A stretch of 64,000 bases of DNA from an uncultured Sulfitobacter sp. (lineage in GTDB: Bacteria; Pseudomonadota; Alphaproteobacteria; Rhodobacterales; Rhodobacteraceae): positions 310,001-374,000 of the forward strand of contig CANMXJ010000003.1 in NCBI GenBank assembly GCA_947501805.1, read 5' to 3'. Below are positions 35,020 to 43,110 of this stretch, one piece after another. Every line of letters begins with the position of its first letter. Positions within the stretch are counted from its first letter, which is position 1. The notes below the pieces were generated by a model that saw only the letters and a list, made by a program, of their open reading frames with translations, was not told the origin of the DNA and ran no database searches. The position numbers and the translations under genes are program-made.

Positions 35020-36261
35020 ATGCCGCACCGTACGCCCCTTTTCACCCCCGTTCTTATTGTGGGCTGCGCGATCATCATGGTCAGTTTCGCCATCCGCGCA
35101 TCCTTTGGCGTTTTCCAGATCCCGATTGCCGAGGAATTCGGCTGGTTGCGTGCTGAGTTCTCGTTGGCGATTGCCATCCAGAACCTTGCATGGGGCATCG
35201 GCCAACCGTTCTTTGGTGCCATTGCAGAGAAAATCGGGGACCGCAAAGCGATCATCATCGGCGCTGTCATTTATGCGCTGGGTCTGATGCTGTCGGCCAA
35301 TTCTGAGACCCCGTTGGAGCATCAGGCTTACGCATGGTTGGTGGGGTTCGGCATTGCGGGCACGGGATTTGGCGTGGTTTTGGCAGTGGTGGGCCGCGCC
35401 TCCACGGACGAAAACCGGTCCATGTCGCTGGCCATTGTCACCGCGGCAGGCAGCGCTGGACAGGTATTCGGTGCGCCACTTGCGGAATGGATGCTGGGGT
35501 TCCTTACGTGGCAGAGCACCTTCATGGTCTTCGCAGCCTTAATCCTGTCGATGATCCTGACATTGCCGTTCATGCGTGCGCCCGTGCGGGTCGGCAAAGC
35601 GGAACTGGAAGAAAGCCTTGGCCAGATCCTTGTTAAGGCGTTCAAAGATCCATCCTATACGTTGATCTTCCTTGGATTCTTTTCCTGTGGGTATCAACTG
35701 GCGTTTATCACCGCGCATTTTCCTGCTTTCGTAACAGAAATGTGCGGCCCAATTCTTGCAGGCGGTGTGCTGCACAACATCGGGATCACTACAACATCAG
35801 CGTTGGGCGCAGTCGCGATATCGCTGATTGGCCTTGCGAATATTGCAGGTACGTTGGCGGCAGGTTGGGCCGGTAAACGGTACTCCAAGAAATACCTTCT
35901 TGCCGGCATTTATGTGGGCCGCACCGTTATCGCAGCGCTTTTTATCATGTTCCCGATCACACCAATGACGGTGCTGTTGTTTTCCGTTGGCATGGGGTCG
36001 CTCTGGCTCGCCACTGTTCCGCTGACTTCGGGCTTGGTTGCCCATATTTATGGGCTGCGCTACATGGGCACGCTCTATGGCATCGTGTTCTTCAGCCACC
36101 AGTTGGGCAGCTTTCTGGGGGTCTGGCTGGGCGGTCGCATGTATGATGCTTATGGAAGTTACACAGCTGTCTGGTGGATTGGCGTGGCTGTTGGTGCGTT
36201 TAGCGCAATTGTGCATTTACCGATCAGGGAGCGCCGGTTGGAAGGGCTGGTGACGGCCTAA
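35020..36261 (+). CDS. MFS transporter, oxalate/formate antiporter-like
   Basis: This 413-residue carrier has about 12 membrane segments. The start at 35020 (MPHRTPLFTP) has AAGGAAG about 7 nt upstream; the frame extends back to 34837 but that part overlaps the zapE start region. The A-motif region appears as GAIAEKIGDRKAI after helix 2, and VTAAGSAGQVFGAPL resembles the antiporter motif of helix 5. The overall pattern is closest to OFA/monocarboxylate-type carriers. The substrate is unknown. Its last codons overlap the convergent hydrolase gene by 4 nt. Confidence 0.88.
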   Translation: MPHRTPLFTPVLIVGCAIIMVSFAIRASFGVFQIPIAEEFGWLRAEFSLAIAIQNLAWGIGQPFFGAIAEKIGDRKAIIIGAVIYALGLMLSANSETPLEHQAYAWLVGFGIAGTGFGVVLAVVGRASTDENRSMSLAIVTAAGSAGQVFGAPLAEWMLGFLTWQSTFMVFAALILSMILTLPFMRAPVRVGKAELEESLGQILVKAFKDPSYTLIFLGFFSCGYQLAFITAHFPAFVTEMCGPILAGGVLHNIGITTTSALGAVAISLIGLANIAGTLAAGWAGKRYSKKYLLAGIYVGRTVIAALFIMFPITPMTVLLFSVGMGSLWLATVPLTSGLVAHIYGLRYMGTLYGIVFFSHQLGSFLGVWLGGRMYDAYGSYTAVWWIGVAVGAFSAIVHLPIRERRLEGLVTA

Positions 36262-37181
36262 TCCAGTGGTTTCATCCAAGCTTGCATGATCCGCAAGACT
36301 TCGTCGGTATGGGTGTAGGTCAGTCCGTGACCCGCGCCCTCGATTACTTCCTGCGTGGCATCACGGTTCCATTCCGCGAGGGTACCGGATGAGGAATTCC
36401 CGATGACGGTGTCGTCGCGGCCCCAGATTGCCAGTACGGGAATACCACGGGCGGCCAGAGCCTTGTGATCTTTTGACAGATCATCAGACAGAACGCCCCG
36501 CAAGCTGGCGAGAACCGAAGGGATAAAGCGCCTGAGCTCAAGCTCGTTCGCCTGCAATTCAGTGATCTGGGGAACGGAAGTCGGCAGATCACGCTCGGCG
36601 CGAAACCCGCGGCGCAGCATTCTGGGGTAGAGCGCAAGGATCAGCCAGTCCCCGATCAGCGGCGTGTTCTTGATAAACCCGGCAAGCCCCCCGGAAACAC
36701 GGCGCATACCCGCAGGGGCAAGCAGGATCAGCTGTCGCACACGATCAGGATAGGTTGCGGCAAAGCAGGTGCTGATGGCACCACCCATCGAATACCCGAT
36801 AATGGTCAGATCATCACGAACCCCTTCATGGGCCAGCAATTCAGCCAACTGATTGACAAAAAATGCACGCCCCTGCGGCCCTTTGGGATGATCAGAATAG
36901 CCGCGTCCGTATAGATCATAGGTCAGCACGCGATAGCCGGATTTTGCCAAGGCAGGCGTTATGCCGCGCCACACGAAACTTGGCGTGGTTAATCCGTGTA
37001 CGCAAACGACAATTGGTCCGTTTTTGGGACCGTGCCACGCGTAATGCGTTACACCTTGGGACAAGTGCACAAATTGCCCCGGTGCTGAGCCTCGCGCGGC
37101 ATCGTCCATAACGCGACGGCGATACTCGAGCACAAGCGGGGCCGCGATAATGCCTGCAAGGATAAGAAGGAACCAGATCAC
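36258..37181 (-). CDS. Alpha/beta hydrolase
   Basis: This 307-residue hydrolase has an N-terminal membrane helix (IWFLLILAGIIAAPLVL), a HG oxyanion segment (VCVHGLTTPSFVW), a GYSMGGAIS nucleophile elbow, and a late GAGHGLTY carrying the histidine. It fits the AB_hydrolase_1 family (lipase/esterase-like), membrane-bound and probably facing the periplasm. The start is GTG at 37181 in a GTGA overlap with the upstream cyclodeaminase-like gene. The substrate is unknown. Confidence 0.88.
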   Translation of the reverse strand: MIWFLLILAGIIAAPLVLEYRRRVMDDAARGSAPGQFVHLSQGVTHYAWHGPKNGPIVVCVHGLTTPSFVWRGITPALAKSGYRVLTYDLYGRGYSDHPKGPQGRAFFVNQLAELLAHEGVRDDLTIIGYSMGGAISTCFAATYPDRVRQLILLAPAGMRRVSGGLAGFIKNTPLIGDWLILALYPRMLRRGFRAERDLPTSVPQITELQANELELRRFIPSVLASLRGVLSDDLSKDHKALAARGIPVLAIWGRDDTVIGNSSSGTLAEWNRDATQEVIEGAGHGLTYTHTDEVLRIMQAWMKPLD

Positions 37182-38092
37182 GTTTGCGCGTTCCAGCGGT
37201 CAAGAATGTAGCGCGATGTCATAAGATCGAGATGCGCGCCGCCGCCATTTTTGAACAGGGTGATTTCATCGCGGTCGTGCCGTTGAAAGGCATCAAAATC
37301 ATAGTAATCTGCAATAATGTGGTCACGTGTGATAATACCTGCGTCAATCGGGATACTGAGTTCACCGATGTGACCGATAGTTGTGTCAAAACTGTCCACA
37401 AACACGCGGGATTTCAGCATAGCCGCATTGTCCACTTCGCGCATGTCGGGCCGGTAGGCACCGATCAGGTCGACGTGTTGACCGGGCCGCAACCATGCGC
37501 CCTTGATCAGCGGGTCGGTTGACATCGTTGCGCTGGTGATGATGTCGGCGTTGGACACAGCGGTTTCGAGATCATCAGAAATTGTGAGGTTTTCAAGTTC
37601 TGCGGCCATCTGTTCTGCATTCGCCAGTGTGCGGTTCCAGATCGTGAACCGTGCCTGGGGGAAGGCGGCGGAATAGGCGGTATGCAACGCCCGGCCCTGA
37701 TTGCCCGCACCAATAATAAGGATGTTTTCACTGTCGGGGCGGGCAAGGCGGCGCGCGGCAAGCAGGCTGTCGCCTGCGGTTTTCCATTTGGTCACAAGAT
37801 GAAAATCAATGATCGCCTCAAGTGTGCCGTCAGCATCCGCATAAAGGTTCAGGCCACCATTAACCATCGGTGTTCCCTTGGCCGGATTGCCGGGAAAGAC
37901 CGTTGCGGTTTTCACGGCCATGCCAAGGCCATCAATCCACGCCGCACGGTTTAAAAGGGTATCTTCGCCACGATATAGAAACGTATCCCCAATCTCCGCT
38001 TTGGGGAGGGAGTGGCCCGCCGCAAGGGCATCGGTCAGGCCAATCCAGTCGAGAGTTTGTTCGCCGGCCTCAAACGGGATCATCGGGATCAT
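37178..38092 (-). CDS. Ornithine cyclodeaminase/mu-crystallin family protein
   Basis: This 304-residue NAD(P)-binding protein has a Rossmann motif ILIIGAGNQGRALHTAY at about residues 122-138, and VFPGNPAKGTP and LDLIGAYRPDMREVD blocks typical of the ornithine cyclodeaminase/mu-crystallin/alanine dehydrogenase family. The reaction could be deamination of ornithine or a related amino acid, or imine reduction. I cannot decide from sequence. The start at 38092 overlaps the HAD gene stop by 4 nt, so translation is coupled. Confidence 0.88.
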   Translation of the reverse strand: MIPMIPFEAGEQTLDWIGLTDALAAGHSLPKAEIGDTFLYRGEDTLLNRAAWIDGLGMAVKTATVFPGNPAKGTPMVNGGLNLYADADGTLEAIIDFHLVTKWKTAGDSLLAARRLARPDSENILIIGAGNQGRALHTAYSAAFPQARFTIWNRTLANAEQMAAELENLTISDDLETAVSNADIITSATMSTDPLIKGAWLRPGQHVDLIGAYRPDMREVDNAAMLKSRVFVDSFDTTIGHIGELSIPIDAGIITRDHIIADYYDFDAFQRHDRDEITLFKNGGGAHLDLMTSRYILDRWNAQT

Positions 38093-38709
38093 GCGGCTTC
38101 CTTTCCAGTCAGAAGGTTTGCGGTGACCAGACAGGCGGCCCACCCGTCACTGCCCTTAAAATGATGGGTTTGCCAGCCACGTCGGGCGGCGGCGGCGATA
38201 TTTTCGCGTCGGTCATCGGTGAATAGCAATGCTTCGGGCGCAACCCCGCTTGTTGTTTCCAGCGCGGCATATATGTCTTCATCCGGTTTGATGACACCAA
38301 GGTGTCCCGATATGAAATCACGATCGAATTGTGTGAGGAACGGATATCGTTCCGCTGCTATTTTATAGGTCTGGATTCCGAAATTCGTAAGGGAAAAGAC
38401 GGGAATGCCCTTTGCTTGCAATGCAGCCATCAACCTGACTGAATGGTCAATTGCGGGGGCTGCGATATCGAGCCAGCGGTCATGCCAAAGCATGATTTCG
38501 TCGTGCCAGTCCGGTGTCGCTTGTGCTGTCTCACCAATCACGTTGGCAAAGCTTTCCCCTCGATCCACACGGTCGTTCATTGCGTGCAAATCAACGCTGG
38601 CAAACATCGCTTTGCGACGGTTCGCGCCAATCACGCTATCAAAGAAACGCTCCGGCTGCCATTCGATCAATACGTTTCCGATGTCAAAGACCACTGCTTC
38701 GGGTGTCAT
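38089..38709 (-). CDS. HAD family phosphatase
   Basis: This 206-residue HAD hydrolase has motif I VVFDIGNVLIEW, motif II SLTNFG, motif III lysine KPDEDIY, and motif IV LFTDDRREN. Motif I has Asn in place of the second Asp (DIGN), a variant found in HAD-IA subfamily proteins such as YihX. The substrate is presumably a small sugar phosphate. The start at 38709 has GGAG about 8 nt upstream. First gene of a three-gene operon with the cyclodeaminase-like and hydrolase genes. Confidence 0.88.
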   Translation of the reverse strand: MTPEAVVFDIGNVLIEWQPERFFDSVIGANRRKAMFASVDLHAMNDRVDRGESFANVIGETAQATPDWHDEIMLWHDRWLDIAAPAIDHSVRLMAALQAKGIPVFSLTNFGIQTYKIAAERYPFLTQFDRDFISGHLGVIKPDEDIYAALETTSGVAPEALLFTDDRRENIAAAARRGWQTHHFKGSDGWAACLVTANLLTGKEAA

Positions 38710-38775
38710 GCTGTAATCTCCGTATGGCAACGGAAACTTTGTAAGTTTCCATCCGTTTTCTTTGAAAGAAAACGA

Positions 38776-39228
38776 TCATCCCCTCAGCGCGGCGCGCAAT
38801 TCACGCTCCAAGGCGTCCAGAAAACGCGACCGGTCCGCTTTTGTAAAGCTTTTGCCGCCGCCTTGCCGGAACGGATCTGCCGCACGCAGGTCCGTCATCA
38901 GATCGCGGGTGGCCAGTACGTTGCCGATGTTCGCCGCTGTCAATGCCTCGCCGTTGTGTTTCAAAACTCGCGCACCCGCCTCGACACATTTGGCAGCCAA
39001 AGGGATATCGCCTGTGACCACGACGTCACCGATACCACAGCGGTCGGCAATCCACATGTCCGCAACATCAGGGCCGTCCGCGACAATCACCGTTTCAACC
39101 AAAGGGTTTTGCGAGGGTCGCAACCCGCCGTTGGATACGATGAACATGCGTATCTTGTGGCGGGTCGCCACGCGTTCAGCCTCGGCCTTTACCGGACAGG
39201 CATCCGCGTCGATGTAGAGTGCGGTCAT
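38776..39228 (-). CDS. YaiI/YqxD family protein (DUF188)
   Basis: This 150-residue protein matches the YaiI family from its start ([20 protein letters not shown]) and the block [23 protein letters not shown]. The fold resembles PIN-type nucleases, with acidic residues at positions 6, 8 and near 72-76, but no activity is established. It lies 3 nt downstream of the fghA stop, so both are probably cotranscribed. Confidence 0.93.
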   Translation of the reverse strand: MTALYIDADACPVKAEAERVATRHKIRMFIVSNGGLRPSQNPLVETVIVADGPDVADMWIADRCGIGDVVVTGDIPLAAKCVEAGARVLKHNGEALTAANIGNVLATRDLMTDLRAADPFRQGGGKSFTKADRSRFLDALERELRAALRG

Positions 39229-39231
39229 GGA

Positions 39232-40065
39232 TTAACCGGCATAAAGTGCTTCGGCATGGAACGCGACATGGTCTTCCATGAAGGTCGAGACGAAGAAATA
39301 GCTGTGATCATAGCCTTTTTGCATCCGGAACACACCGTCCTGGCGCTTGGCTGCCATCGCTTGGGAGAGCGCTTCTGGCTTGAGCAGGTCAAGGAACTGG
39401 TCAGACGCACCTTGATCAATCAAGACAGGCCCGTCAAATCCGACCTCAGCCATGAGCAAGGTCGAGTCATGTTTGGCCCAAGTGGTTTCGTCCTTGCCCA
39501 GATACGCGGTGAGCTGCTTTTGACCCCAATCGCTTGCCGTTGGATTGGCGATTGGTGCGAAAGCCGAAACGGACAGGAAGCGCCCGGGAAGGTTCATTGC
39601 AAGTGTCAGGGCCCCGTGCCCGCCCATTGAATGCCCGGTGATGCCTTGGCGGTCCATATCAATTGCGAAATTCTCGGCAATTAATGCAGGTAACTCATCC
39701 GCAATATAGCTCCACATCTGGAAATGGGGTGCCCACGGCTCTTGGGTTGCGTTCACGTAGAAACCGGCACCTTTCCCCAGATCATAGGCTTCATCATCTG
39801 CAACGTCATCGCCGCGCGGCGAGGTGTCGGGGAAAATTAGTGCGATACCGTGCTCTGCGGCCCACGCTTGGGCACCAGCCTTGGTCATGGCGTTTTCGTG
39901 GGTGCAGGTCAGGCCGGACAGATACCACAGGATCGGCACCGGACCGTCACGTGCCTCCTCGGGGAGGAACAACCCGAAGGTCATCTCGCAATTGCAAGCA
40001 GTTGATGTGTGGGAATAAACTCCCTGCGTCCCACCGAAACAGGCGTTTTCCGATATGGTTTTCAT
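39232..40065 (-). CDS. fghA: S-formylglutathione hydrolase
   Basis: This 277-residue esterase hydrolyses S-formylglutathione to formate and glutathione, the second step of glutathione-dependent formaldehyde detoxification. Nucleophile S146 is in GHSMGGHGAL, the LSGLTCTHENAM block contains the conserved cysteine, and the catalytic histidine is in YDHSYFF. The length matches the family. I do not see the partner formaldehyde dehydrogenase (adhI/flhA) in this window, so it must lie elsewhere. Confidence 0.96.
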   Translation of the reverse strand: MKTISENACFGGTQGVYSHTSTACNCEMTFGLFLPEEARDGPVPILWYLSGLTCTHENAMTKAGAQAWAAEHGIALIFPDTSPRGDDVADDEAYDLGKGAGFYVNATQEPWAPHFQMWSYIADELPALIAENFAIDMDRQGITGHSMGGHGALTLAMNLPGRFLSVSAFAPIANPTASDWGQKQLTAYLGKDETTWAKHDSTLLMAEVGFDGPVLIDQGASDQFLDLLKPEALSQAMAAKRQDGVFRMQKGYDHSYFFVSTFMEDHVAFHAEALYAG

Positions 40066-40082
40066 CTGGATTTCCTTTTTTA

Positions 40083-41012
40083 TCAGAGTGTTGTGACCCA
40101 GCCAACCACAAGGCTGACGGTGAGAATACTAAATGCGGTCGAGACCAGAATGGCGGTAGAGACGCGGGCCGGAGCCACGCCGTAATGTTGCGCCAACATG
40201 TAGACATTTCCCGCGACAGGCAAGGCTGCAACAGCGATGATAACACCCGCTTTGAATGGATCTACACCAAAAAGGAACAGCGCTGCAAAGCCGACAAAAA
40301 GGGGGTGCAGAACCAGTTTGCAAAACGTCAGCCAGCCCGCAATTTGCATTTTGTCAGGGGAGGTCAGGGCAAGAGATGCGCCAATTGCAAACAGGGCACC
40401 GGGGGTCGCGGCACCTCCAAGAATTGCCAGAAAATCATTCATCGGGTCAGGGATCGGAATATTCAGGCCGGACCACAAAAACCCAAGGGACATGGAAACA
40501 ATCATCGGGTTCTTGATTAACCCGAGGCCAATAGCGCGCAGCATTCGCAGGCTGATTTGGCCATCCCGCGATCCGGTGATCAGGATAACGATAAGGCTGG
40601 AAAACACGATCAAATCAATTGCGAGTGCAAGCAGAACGGTGCCAATTGCGTCGGCACCCAGCAGGAGTACCAGCATCGGAACGCCCAGAAATCCTGTGTT
40701 TCCGATCACGGCGCATTGCGCTTCGATTGCGTTTGTGGGGACGTCGAGACGGCGAAAGAAACCGACAAGAGAGGCAATGCCATAGACAAATGTGGTTCCC
40801 CAAAGATAGGCAGCGGCGAGGCGTGTATCCCAAATGTCGGCCAGTGACAGGTTGGCGGAAAAGCGAAAGAGCATCGCGGAAAGCGCGAAATAGAACACGA
40901 ATTTCGTGAGGTAGGCGGTTGCCTCGGCCGTAAAGAACCGTGTGCGACCTGCCCAGAATCCTAGACCGATCAGCGCAAAGAACGGCAGTGTTTTCAGAAA
41001 GATCGCCAGCAT
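40083..41012 (-). CDS. AEC family transporter
   Basis: This 309-residue membrane protein has about ten segments and the auxin-efflux-carrier pattern (FFALIGLGFWAGRTRFFTAEAT at the N-terminus, GNTGFLGVPMLVLLLG at about residue 108, and LHPLFVGFAALFLFG). Bacterial members transport malonate or other dicarboxylates in some cases; the substrate here is not clear. It lies 17 nt upstream of fghA on the same strand. Confidence 0.9.
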   Translation of the reverse strand: MLAIFLKTLPFFALIGLGFWAGRTRFFTAEATAYLTKFVFYFALSAMLFRFSANLSLADIWDTRLAAAYLWGTTFVYGIASLVGFFRRLDVPTNAIEAQCAVIGNTGFLGVPMLVLLLGADAIGTVLLALAIDLIVFSSLIVILITGSRDGQISLRMLRAIGLGLIKNPMIVSMSLGFLWSGLNIPIPDPMNDFLAILGGAATPGALFAIGASLALTSPDKMQIAGWLTFCKLVLHPLFVGFAALFLFGVDPFKAGVIIAVAALPVAGNVYMLAQHYGVAPARVSTAILVSTAFSILTVSLVVGWVTTL

Positions 41013-41050
41013 GGATCAGCAGTACCCAGCAATGCGTGGCCGTGCAAGCG

Positions 41051-42025
41051 TTAGCCTGAGCCGATCAACACACCAGCTGCAAAGACCAACGCGCCTCCCG
41101 CGACTACTTGCAGGGCGGCACGGACAAAAGGTGTATCCATGTAGCGGTTCTGGATCCATGCAATCGCCCAAAGCTCTATAAAAACAACGATGAAAGCAAT
41201 GATCGTTGCGGTCCAGAAATCGGGGATCAGATAGGGGAGTGCATGGCCCAATCCGCCCAGCGTGGTCATGATGCCAGAGGCAAAGCCGCGTTTGATCGGT
41301 GAGCCGCGCCCCGACAGTTCCCCGTCATCAGAGGCCGCTTCGGTGAATCCCATTGAAATGCCTGCACCAACGGAAGCTGCCAGCCCGACCAGAAAGGTGG
41401 TCCATGTATCCTGCGTGGCAAACGCGGTGGCAAAGATCGGGGCGAGGGTAGAAACAGAACCGTCCATTAATCCCGCGAGTCCTGGTTGCACCCATGTTAG
41501 CAGGAACTGCCGGCGTTCGCGGTCGTCTTCAGTGGCAATTGTTTCTTCGCTCAGATGCTGTTCGCTCAATTCTTGCGCGGTGTCTTGATGTCCTGCCTCT
41601 GCGGCCGCAAGTGTCCCCAGCAACTTGCGGGTTGCGGCGTCTTGAGTGCGCGCGGCGGCGGCAAGATAGAACCGCTCGGCATCACGCTCCATCGCGGCCG
41701 CTTCGGAGCGGATGCGCTCAAGTCCGAGGTTCTGTGTAAGCCAGACAGGCCGGCGGGCGTAATATCCCGACACGTGTTCGCGCCGGATTAAGGGGATTGT
41801 CGGGCCAAAGCGTTCTGCATGCAGGTCAATCAACAATTGACGGTGCTCGTCTTCCTCAGCGGCCATTCCCTCAAAAACAGCGGCAGTTTGCGGATATTCT
41901 GCCCGCAAACCTTCGGCGTAACCGCGATAAATGCGGGCATCATCTTCTTCCGAGGATATCGCCAGCGCAAGGATTTCCTGCTCTGACAGGTCTTTGAACC
42001 GCTTGCGGTTAAGTGAAAAGCGCAT
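41051..42025 (-). CDS. mbfA: Membrane-bound ferritin A-like iron exporter (ferritin-like domain + VIT1)
   Basis: This 324-residue fusion has an N-terminal ferritin-like/Er domain (about residues 10-150; acidic and histidine residues such as EEDEHR and EAGHQD) and a C-terminal VIT1/CCC1 membrane domain (about 170-324; GLMDGSVSTLAPIFATAFA and AGISMGFTEAASDDGE). MbfA proteins of Rhizobiales export ferrous iron and protect against acid and peroxide stress. The regulatory match is good: a palindrome of the Irr-box type lies 16 nt upstream of the start. The name is based on architecture and this site. Confidence 0.92.
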   Translation of the reverse strand: MRFSLNRKRFKDLSEQEILALAISSEEDDARIYRGYAEGLRAEYPQTAAVFEGMAAEEDEHRQLLIDLHAERFGPTIPLIRREHVSGYYARRPVWLTQNLGLERIRSEAAAMERDAERFYLAAAARTQDAATRKLLGTLAAAEAGHQDTAQELSEQHLSEETIATEDDRERRQFLLTWVQPGLAGLMDGSVSTLAPIFATAFATQDTWTTFLVGLAASVGAGISMGFTEAASDDGELSGRGSPIKRGFASGIMTTLGGLGHALPYLIPDFWTATIIAFIVVFIELWAIAWIQNRYMDTPFVRAALQVVAGGALVFAAGVLIGSG

Positions 42026-42040
42026 GTCTAACCCTTCTGT

Positions 42041-42055
42041 TTAGAATCATTCTAA
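42041..42055. promoter_or_regulatory. Irr-box-like iron control element
   Basis: TTAGAATCATTCTAA has perfect 7-bp arms around one central base. Irr operators (iron control elements) in Alphaproteobacteria have the TTAGAA-N3-TTCTAA shape, from what I know of the family. It sits 16-30 nt upstream of the mbfA start, where a repressor would block transcription. Irr is expected to repress mbfA when iron is scarce. Confidence 0.78.
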
Positions 42056-42104
42056 GTGCCTCATGTCACCTTCGCAAGCGGTTTGGGTAATTAGACCTTG
42101 GAAC

Positions 42105-42120
42105 TAAACGAAACGGTTTA
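42105..42120. promoter_or_regulatory. Possible TetR operator
   Basis: TAAAC-N6-GTTTA inverted repeat, 32 nt upstream of the TetR-family start at 42152. Such regulators often bind a palindrome in their own promoter. The arms are only 5 bp, so this is tentative. Confidence 0.3.
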
Positions 42121-42151
42121 TATTCTGTCCTCCTGTCCAATCGGTGAATTC

Positions 42152-42781
42152 ATGACTGCAACTGTCCAGAAAGTCCGAAAGGGCCGCAAATTCGATCAAG
42201 TGCTCTCGGGCGCGCGCGCCGTCTTTATGTCGGACGGGTTCGAAGGGGCAAGCGTCGATGAAATTGCCCGTGTCGCTGCCGTGTCCAAGGCAACGCTTTA
42301 TAGCTACTTTCCCGACAAACGCCTTTTGTTCATGGAAGTTGCCAACGCCGAATGCCTACGCCAGTCGAAAGAGGCGCTTGATAGCATCGACATGGCCGCC
42401 CCTCCGGAGGACGTGCTGTCGCAGGCAGGACATCATTTTCTACGCTTCATTACATCAACCTTCGGTCTGCAGATTTTTCGTATCTGCGTCGCCGAGTCCG
42501 ACCGCTTTCCTGACATTGGCCAGCAGTTCTATGCTTCTGGTCCGGCCGTGATGCGGTCCGAAATGGCTAAGTATTTTGAACAGGCCGAGGCGCGGGGCGA
42601 ATTGGTAATCGACGATTACATCTTGGCAGCGGACCAGTTTGGCGAGTTATGCAAAGCGGATCTCTGGCCAAGGCTGATTTTCGGCGTAAGCAACAGCATC
42701 AGCGAGGCAGAGATTGACCGTGTGGTTGAGGGCGCCGTTGAAATGTTCATGGCGCGGTATGGAGCGAAGCAGGGCGGATAG
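42152..42781 (+). CDS. TetR/AcrR family transcriptional regulator
   Basis: This 209-residue regulator has a TetR helix-turn-helix domain at about residues 10-55 (FMSDGFEGASVDEIARVAAVSKATLYSYF split across the recognition helices) and a C-terminal ligand domain resembling the AefR-like TetR_C group (FLRFITSTFGLQIFRICVAESDRFPDIGQQFY). The ATG at 42152 is chosen; upstream codons up to 42098 start with TTG and show no coding sign. It is divergent from mbfA but separate in function as far as seen. Its target is unknown. Confidence 0.9.
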   Translation: MTATVQKVRKGRKFDQVLSGARAVFMSDGFEGASVDEIARVAAVSKATLYSYFPDKRLLFMEVANAECLRQSKEALDSIDMAAPPEDVLSQAGHHFLRFITSTFGLQIFRICVAESDRFPDIGQQFYASGPAVMRSEMAKYFEQAEARGELVIDDYILAADQFGELCKADLWPRLIFGVSNSISEAEIDRVVEGAVEMFMARYGAKQGG

Positions 42782-42806
42782 GCCTTTGAATAACAGGAGT
42801 ACGAAA

Positions 42807-43076
42807 ATGCGAGCAATGATTTTGGCAACCTTGATGGTTGCGGGCTGCAGTACGGCGCAGGCACCACAGCGACAGGCAACGGCAAGCGGGCCGGATACCT
42901 GCAATGCGGCCGCGTATCAAAACCTGATCGGGCAAGACGCGGTTGTAGACCTGTCCTTGCCAGAGCCAAAGCGGACTTACCGGTTGGGTGATCCGGTGAC
43001 CACGGATTACATGGCCAACCGGCTGAACGTCCAACTGGATGATACCGACACGATTGTCGCATTCACCTGCGGGTGA
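42807..43076 (+). CDS. I78-family peptidase inhibitor-like lipoprotein
   Basis: This 89-residue protein starts MRAMILATLMVAGCSTAQA, a lipoprotein signal with Cys at the lipobox. The mature part CNAAAYQNLIGQDAVVD, GDPVTTDYMANRLNV and a final TIVAFTCG match the I78 peptidase-inhibitor family, with two cysteines that should form a disulfide. The family inhibits serine proteases such as elastase in fungi and is common but uncharacterised in Proteobacteria. CAGGAG lies about 8 nt upstream. Confidence 0.85.
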   Translation: MRAMILATLMVAGCSTAQAPQRQATASGPDTCNAAAYQNLIGQDAVVDLSLPEPKRTYRLGDPVTTDYMANRLNVQLDDTDTIVAFTCG

Positions 43077-43110
43077 CGTTGGTTTGCAAGGTCGGGCAAA
43101 TGTGTCCGGC

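Noticed and set aside
38443-39630. A 395-codon open frame on the + strand
   Set aside because: It is antisense to the HAD, YaiI and fghA genes, which all have clear family motifs.
42098-42151. Longer TetR protein from a TTG start at 42098
   Set aside because: No coding character upstream of ATG 42152 and the operator-like repeat would lie inside the gene.
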